DNA of 64,000 bases. It comes from Pterobdella sp. o SKG-2022 (taxonomy: Eukaryota; Annelida; Clitellata; Hirudinida; Piscicolidae). The translations under genes were made by a program, and so were the position numbers. Of the stretch, positions 63,001 through 64,000 are shown one piece after another. A model generated the notes under the pieces. The model was not told the origin of the DNA. It worked only from the letters and a program-made list of their open reading frames with translations, and did not search any database. Positions within the stretch are counted from its first letter, which is position 1; each line of letters starts with the position of its first letter. The stretch covers positions 1 to 64,000 of the forward strand of contig CAXIVU010000302.1 in assembly GCA_964035795.1 (NCBI GenBank). The letters run 5' to 3'.

Positions 63001-64000
63001 ACAACATTTCTGTCGTTGTTGTCATAATAACCGTTGTTGTTTGCGTTGATGTTGCAATCGTTGTCGAAACTGTTGTAGCTGTAGCCATTGAAGTTGTTGT
63101 TACAGAAATTGTAGTTGGCGTTGTTGTTTCTACAGTAGTAACTGTTGGCGTAGATGTAGACAACATTTCTGTCGTTGTTGTCATAATAACAGTTGTTGTT
63201 TGCGTTGATTTTGCAATCGTTGTCGAAACTGTTGTAGCTGTAGCCAATGAAGTTGTTGTCACAGAAATTGTAGTTGGCGTTGTTGTTTCTACAGTAGTAA
63301 CTGTTGGCGTAGATGTAGACAACATTTCTGTCGTTGTTGTCATAATAACAGTTGTTGTTTGCGTTGATTTTGCAATCGTTGTCGAAACTGTTGTAGCTGT
63401 AGCCATTGAAGTTGTTGTTACAGAAATTGTAGTTGGCGTTGTTGTTTCTACAGTAATAACTGTTGGCGTAGATGTAGACAACATTTCTGTCGTCGTTGTC
63501 ATAATAACCGTTGTTGTTTGCGTTGATGTTGCAATCGTTGTCGAAACTGTTGTAGCTGTAGCCAATGAAGTTGTTGTCACAGTTATTGTAGTTGGCGTTG
63601 TTGTTTCTACAGTAGTAACTGTTGGCGTAGATGTAGACAACATTTCTGTCGTTGTTGTCATAATAACAGTTGTTGTTTGCGTTGATTTTGCAATCGTTGT
63701 CGAAACTGTTGTAGCTGTAGCCATTGAAGTTGTTGTTACAGAAATTGTAGTTGGCGTTGTTGTTTCTACAGTAGTAACTGTTGGCGTAGATGTAGACAAC
63801 ATTTCTGTCGTTGTTGTCATAATAACCGTTGTTGTTTGCGTTGATGTTGCAATCGTTGTCGAAACTGTTGAAGCTGTAGCCAATAAAGTTGTTGTCACAG
63901 AAATTGTAGTTGGCGTTGTTGTTTCTACAGTAGTAACTGTTGGCGTAGATGTAGACAACATTTCTGTCGTTGTTGTCATAATAACAGTTGTTGTTTGCGT
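2..64000 (-). CDS. Giant Thr-rich mucin-like repeat protein, interior fragment, both ends outside window
   Basis: The minus frame ending at position 2 runs 21,333 codons with no stop that I found. Each 53-residue unit contains runs such as TTTTEMLSKSTP and TTTPTTITVTTT. Composition per unit is 27 Thr, 5 Ser, 2 Pro, 5 Val, 2 Glu, 1 Lys, 2 Met and 1 Gln, the rest Ala, Ile and Leu. Consensus Cys, Asn, Asp, Gly, Arg, His, Phe, Tyr and Trp are absent. Ser plus Thr is about 60%. Family knowledge: such PTS tandem repeats are the O-glycosylated stalks of secreted or membrane mucins and mucin-like surface proteins, and often lie in one large exon. Inference: an extended extracellular domain with a backbone of roughly 2 MDa for this fragment alone. 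No signal peptide, transmembrane segment, Cys-rich module, start or true stop is inside the window, so family, localisation and total length are unknown. A Thr-rich adhesin or structural secretion is possible. A noncoding satellite is less likely because the frame is intact. Confidence 0.72.
500..3135. repeat. Higher-order repeat, 10 units (1,590 bp)
   Basis: Rare marker substitutions recur 1,590 bp apart. The CCTG variant is at 741 and 2,331, the TATAG variant near 909 and 2,499, the AAGAG plus CGATG pair near 1,018 and 2,608, and GTTAATG near 1,513 and 3,103. The match spans roughly 500-1,545 against 2,090-3,135, with a few differences: GATGTAGAC near 2,410 has no partner, and CGATG near 2,162 is CGTTG in the first copy. 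The CCTG variant changes Val to Gly in the minus frame. The pattern fits in-register unequal exchange. Confidence 0.8.
3740..5230. repeat. Higher-order repeat, 7 units (1,113 bp)
   Basis: The marker order CGATG, CCTG, GTCACAG occurs near 3,751, 3,921 and 4,109 and again near 4,864, 5,034 and 5,222. Each offset is 1,113 bp, exactly seven units. Units between the markers are near consensus, so the exact break points cannot be fixed by eye. Confidence 0.75.
6250..9794. repeat. Segment of about 6 units repeated at a 16-unit (2,544 bp) offset
   Basis: Markers in roughly 6,250-7,250 recur 2,544 bp later at about 8,794-9,794. These are GCAAACG at 6,291 and 8,835, ACAGAAAT near 6,500 and 9,044, GTCACAG near 6,654 and 9,199, GTCTTTG near 6,892 and 9,433, CGATG near 6,930 and 9,474, and CCTG at 7,101 and 9,645. 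The copies part after about 7,250, where TATAG appears only in the second. A run of uniform consensus units lies between them. Confidence 0.8.
7250..8820. repeat. Homogenised tract of about 10 near-identical consensus units
   Basis: After the GTCTTTG marker near 7,204, no variant is visible until GCAAACG at 8,835. About ten successive units read as the same consensus, whereas nearby units usually carry one or more diagnostic changes. This suggests recent local amplification or gene conversion of one unit. Confidence 0.7.
10360..11020. repeat. Island of Thr-type (right-end) units inside Lys-type territory
   Basis: About four consecutive units here carry the right-end variant set: GATGTAGAC instead of GATTTAGAC, GATTTTGCA instead of GATGTTGCA, CCATTG instead of CCAATG, and mostly ACAGAAAT. 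One also has GTAATAAC near 10,507. Units on both sides (before 10,320 and after 11,150) are Lys-type. The last island unit ends in the unusual GACAAAATATC near 11,009. Inference: an in-frame transplant or exchange from the subfamily that dominates 56-64 kb. Confidence 0.8.
12000..15730. repeat. Duplicated block, 13-unit offset dropping to 12 units
   Basis: GTTAATG at 12,006 and the GATGTAGACAAAATT marker at 12,751 recur 2,067 bp later (13 units) at 14,073 and 14,818. Beyond that the offset becomes 1,908 bp (12 units): the GAAATTG plus ACAGAAAT unit is near 13,006 and 14,914, and TATCG markers near 13,401 and 15,309, then 13,721 and 15,629. The first copy has one more unit of the AAAATTTCTATC type (near 12,908) than the second. 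That is a loss or gain of exactly one unit. Confidence 0.78.
15640..17375. repeat. Second homogenised tract of about 11 consensus units
   Basis: Between TATCG markers near 15,629 and 17,378 I see only the plain Lys-type consensus in about eleven units. The flanking units carry AAGAG, TATCG or GTTAATG changes. The tract implies a recent spread of a single unit. Confidence 0.7.
22250..24262. repeat. Higher-order repeat, 8 units (1,272 bp)
   Basis: GTAAATTTAG at 22,288 and 23,560, GTTGTTGCTG near 22,531 and 23,803, GATGTAGAC near 22,768 and 24,040, and GATTTTGCA near 22,821 and 24,093 are all 1,272 bp apart. The match covers roughly 22,250-22,990 and 23,522-24,262. GTAAATTTAG also occurs at an 8-unit spacing at 17,518 and 18,790, but there the neighbouring markers agree only partly. 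Confidence 0.78.
26840..28112. repeat. Tandem duplication of 4 units (636 bp)
   Basis: Copy one (about 26,840-27,476) and copy two (about 27,477-28,112) share, in order, ACAGAAAT, ACAATT (27,011 and 27,647), GCCGTAGCC (near 27,145 and 27,781), GATGTAGAC, the rare GTTGAGTTTGC (27,271 and 27,907) and GATGTAGAC again. One difference is visible: GAAGCTG near 26,998 against GAAGTTG in copy two. GTTGAGTTTGC occurs only in these two places, so the duplication looks young. Confidence 0.85.
28590..29110. repeat. Two-unit alternating repeat (318 bp)
   Basis: Units alternate between a TATCG-bearing junction (28,663 and 28,981) and ACAGAAAT (near 28,755 and 29,075), giving a 318-bp period for about two cycles. 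This is the shortest higher-order period I could see in the window. Confidence 0.6.
29085..33536. repeat. Tandem duplication of 14 units (2,226 bp), no marker differences seen
   Basis: Copy one is about 29,085-31,310 and copy two about 31,311-33,536. Ten markers match at exactly 2,226 bp: ACAATT (29,396 and 31,622), CATAAAAAC (29,791 and 32,017), GTAAAAACTG (30,309 and 32,535), TATCG, CCAACGAAG (near 30,650 and 32,876), GATGTTGAC (near 30,719 and 32,945), GTCTTAATAAC, GATGTAGAC (near 31,194 and 33,420), GTTTTCG (near 31,261 and 33,487), and GTAATCATTG (31,281 and 33,507). Several are private to this block. The copies end abruptly: GATTTAGAC follows copy one and GATGTAGAC follows copy two. This is the cleanest large duplication in the window. 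Confidence 0.88.
33400..34880. repeat. Marker suite that recurs 88-89 units away
   Basis: GTAATCATTG at 33,507, GTCACAG near 33,684, TCGGAAC at 33,810 and GTTCTTAC near 33,841 are repeated 13,992 bp (88 units) later. GTTTTTTCTAC near 34,662, AACTTTTGG and GACATCATTTC near 34,702, followed by GATTTTGCA and GTCACAG, are repeated 14,151 bp (89 units) later. The partner segment is 47,400-49,000. The one-unit shift between the two halves shows that a unit was gained or lost after the copy was made. Confidence 0.75.
35100..45760. repeat. Shuffled mosaic of a few modules (GAGGCC, GGTACAG, TTTTAG, TTAAAC units)
   Basis: The GCTGAGGCC variant sits at 35,415, 36,051, 37,323, 38,277, 39,072, 40,344, 40,980, 41,298, 42,888, 44,478 and 45,750. 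Spacings are 4, 8, 6, 5, 8, 4, 2, 10, 10 and 8 units. A GACAAAATTTCTGTC unit followed by GTTGGTACAG usually precedes it. AAATTTTAG and GATTTAAAC units are interspersed; the latter, at 35,809, 38,671, 43,600 and 44,236, lie 18, 31 and 4 units apart. On the minus strand GAGGCC changes a Thr codon to TCA (Ser) with synonymous or Ala context. A small set of modules has been reused in different orders. Confidence 0.75.
47400..49000. repeat. Distant copy of the 33.4-34.9 kb marker suite
   Basis: GTAATCATTG at 47,499, GTCACAG near 47,687, TCGGAAC at 47,802 and GTTCTTAC near 47,835 match 33,507-33,841 at 88 units. GTTTTTTCTAC near 48,813, with the following AACTTTTGG and GACATCATTTC, matches 34,662 at 89 units. 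GACATCATTTC units are unusually dense here (near 47,263, 47,895, 48,210 and 48,850). On the minus strand that variant places two Met codons in a row. Confidence 0.75.
49100..52760. repeat. 16-unit duplication with a nested 4-unit tandem
   Basis: A rare module with TTTCAACAG, ACAATTCTG, GTTGTATGCG and TCGGAAC occurs at 49,130-49,240, 51,670-51,790 and 52,310-52,430. GTTGTATGCG starts at 49,201, 51,745 and 52,381, giving offsets of 2,544 bp (16 units) and 636 bp (4 units). ATAATGACAG follows each copy (near 49,511, 52,055 and 52,690). The second 4-unit copy has lost the private GCTGTTGCC near 52,110. In the minus frame GTTGTATGCG makes a His codon. The ATAATG change creates an in-frame ATG only on the antisense plus frame. 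Confidence 0.8.
57075..59300. repeat. Tandem duplication of 7 units (1,113 bp) with about five later changes
   Basis: Copy one (about 57,075-58,187) and copy two (about 58,188-59,300) share GTTGAAGCTG (57,191 and 58,304), CACATAAATT (TAA at 57,222 and 58,335), ACTGATGTAGC (near 57,348 and 58,461), GGCCTAGATG (near 57,583 and 58,696) and AATAACCG (near 57,622 and 58,735). Differences in copy two are AAAGAAAT for ACAGAAAT near 58,807, GTAGTAGC for GTAGTAAC near 58,987, GGTGTTATTG near 59,142, and TAAGCG for TATGCG at 59,224. The copy is therefore somewhat older than the 14-unit one. Confidence 0.85.
59670..60680. repeat. Tandem duplication of 3 units (477 bp)
   Basis: GAAGTGGTTG (GTGG at 59,754 and 60,231), CGTTTTTGTC (near 59,836 and 60,313), GTAATAAC (near 59,954 and 60,431), GTATCTGTAG (TCTG at 60,057 and 60,534), GACAAAATTT (near 60,139 and 60,616) and AATAACCG (near 60,165 and 60,642) are all 477 bp apart. 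Further TCTG copies at 59,421 and 61,170 lie 4 units from their neighbours, so a wider 4-unit relationship surrounds the 3-unit tandem. Confidence 0.85.
61430..63020. repeat. Tandem duplication of 5 units (795 bp)
   Basis: GTTGAAGCTG (near 61,483 and 62,278; 61,801 and 62,596), GTAATAAC (near 61,547 and 62,342), GACAAAATTT (near 61,890 and 62,685) and ACTGATGTAGC (near 61,958 and 62,753; 62,116 and 62,911) are 795 bp apart. Two differences are seen: GAAATTG near 61,818 against GAAGTTG, and CATAATAAC against CATAAAAAC near 62,388. The match ends before AATAACCG near 63,031. Confidence 0.8.

Larger units (their letters stand above)
1..64000. repeat. 159-bp coding tandem array, about 402.5 direct copies, filling the window
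   Basis: A 159-bp unit repeats head to tail from edge to edge. The plus-strand landmark TGTTTCTACAGTAGTAACTG begins at 2 and 161 and recurs in nearly every unit. Phase holds throughout: the second ATA of the GTC-ATA-ATA block lies at 63, its homologue at 49,512 (311 units later) and at 63,981 (402 units later). Consensus base content on the plus strand is 65 T, 40 G, 34 A and 20 C, so about 38% GC with strong G+T skew. Units differ by scattered substitutions only, mostly at about twenty recurrent sites; I saw no indel. The length divides by three, so every unit keeps the same codon phase. There are no spacers and no inverted copies. The array continues past both edges. Confidence 0.99.
55900..64000. 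repeat. Thr-type subfamily domain (N-terminal side on the minus strand)
   Basis: The last GATTTAGAC I see is near 55,839; every later unit has GATGTAGAC. Most units here also carry GATTTTGCA, and many carry CCATTG, ACAGAAAT or GTCACAG. In minus-strand protein terms SKS becomes STS, IATS becomes IAKS, LAT becomes MAT, and ITV becomes ISV. Further local markers are GTTGAAGCTG, ACTGATGTAGC, GGCCTAGATG and AATAACCG. The left 10 kb is almost entirely the opposite type, so the array has a polarity along its length. Confidence 0.85.

Noticed and set aside
1..64000. CRISPR array.
   Set aside because: The repeat unit is contiguous with no variable spacers, far longer than a CRISPR repeat, and coding-phase constrained.
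1..64000. Centromeric or pericentromeric noncoding satellite; the 159-bp length and higher-order repeats resemble such arrays.
   Set aside because: Not fully excluded, but the absence of indels and of stops in one frame over 402 units, plus mucin-like composition, fits a coding array better. Flanking exons and RNA would decide.
55900..64000. A third, Asn/Tyr-rich minus frame that becomes open where GATGTAGAC replaces GATTTAGAC.
   Set aside because: It is closed by a TAA in every GATTTAGAC unit and by TAG in GGCCTAGATG units (near 56,789, 57,583 and 58,696), so it is only locally open by chance.
1..64000. Bacterial giant adhesin (RTX or Ig-like repeats).
   Set aside because: No Gly/Asp calcium-binding nonapeptides and no Ig-like spacing of hydrophobic and Gly residues; the consensus lacks Gly and Asp entirely. 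A prokaryotic Thr-rich surface protein cannot be fully excluded without flanks.
1..64000. N-glycosylation sequons or cysteine-linked modules in the repeat.
   Set aside because: The minus-strand consensus has no Asn and no Cys, so neither is a regular feature of the protein.
1..64000. Promoters, ribosome sites, terminators, tRNAs, insertion sequences.
   Set aside because: Nothing outside the repeat unit exists in the window, and any match would recur in every unit.

Overview
The whole 64,000-base window is one uninterrupted tandem array. The unit is 159 bp (53 codons) and there are about 402.5 copies in a single orientation. No unique flanking DNA, second gene, RNA gene, mobile element or spacer is visible, and both window edges fall inside the array. 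One landmark of the unit lies at 63, 49,512 and 63,981, which are separated by exact multiples of 159. Every other landmark I measured also falls on that lattice, so the array has no net insertion or deletion.

The minus strand reads through the window (triplets from 64,000 down to 2) without a stop codon that I could find. That is 21,333 codons of a threonine-rich repeat: 27 Thr, 5 Ser and 2 Pro per 53 residues, with no Cys, Asn, Asp, Gly, Arg, His or aromatic residue in the consensus. This is the composition of a mucin-like, potentially densely O-glycosylated domain. The best description is the interior of one giant repeat exon whose two ends lie outside the window. The plus strand also has a long open frame (about half valine), but it is most simply the shadow of the Thr frame. 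Its only two stops, at 57,222 and 58,335, are ordinary Tyr codons on the minus strand, and common variants are conservative in the minus frame but radical in the plus frame.

The layout is a patchwork of unit types and higher-order repeats, all in whole numbers of units. From 1 to 10.3 kb there is a Lys-type subfamily with 10-, 7- and 16-unit blocks and a homogenised tract near 7.3-8.8 kb. A short island of the other (Thr-type) subfamily lies at 10.4-11.0 kb. A 13/12-unit duplication occupies 12-15.7 kb, a second homogenised tract 15.6-17.4 kb, and an 8-unit repeat 22.2-24.3 kb. A 4-unit tandem pair lies at 26.8-28.1 kb and a 14-unit tandem duplication with no marker differences at 29.1-33.5 kb. 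A shuffled mosaic fills 35-46 kb. Marker suites at 33.4-34.9 kb reappear at 47.4-49.0 kb. The end from about 55.9 to 64 kb is almost pure Thr-type, with 7-, 3- and 5-unit duplications. On the minus strand the right end is N-terminal and the left end C-terminal.

The organism cannot be named from a repeat. A mucin-like PTS array suggests a eukaryote. The unit has about 38% GC and six CpG against about five expected, so it is not CpG-depleted, which fits a lightly methylated genome such as many invertebrates or protists better than a vertebrate, but this is weak evidence. Only repeats are visible, so no pathway or partner genes can be inferred.
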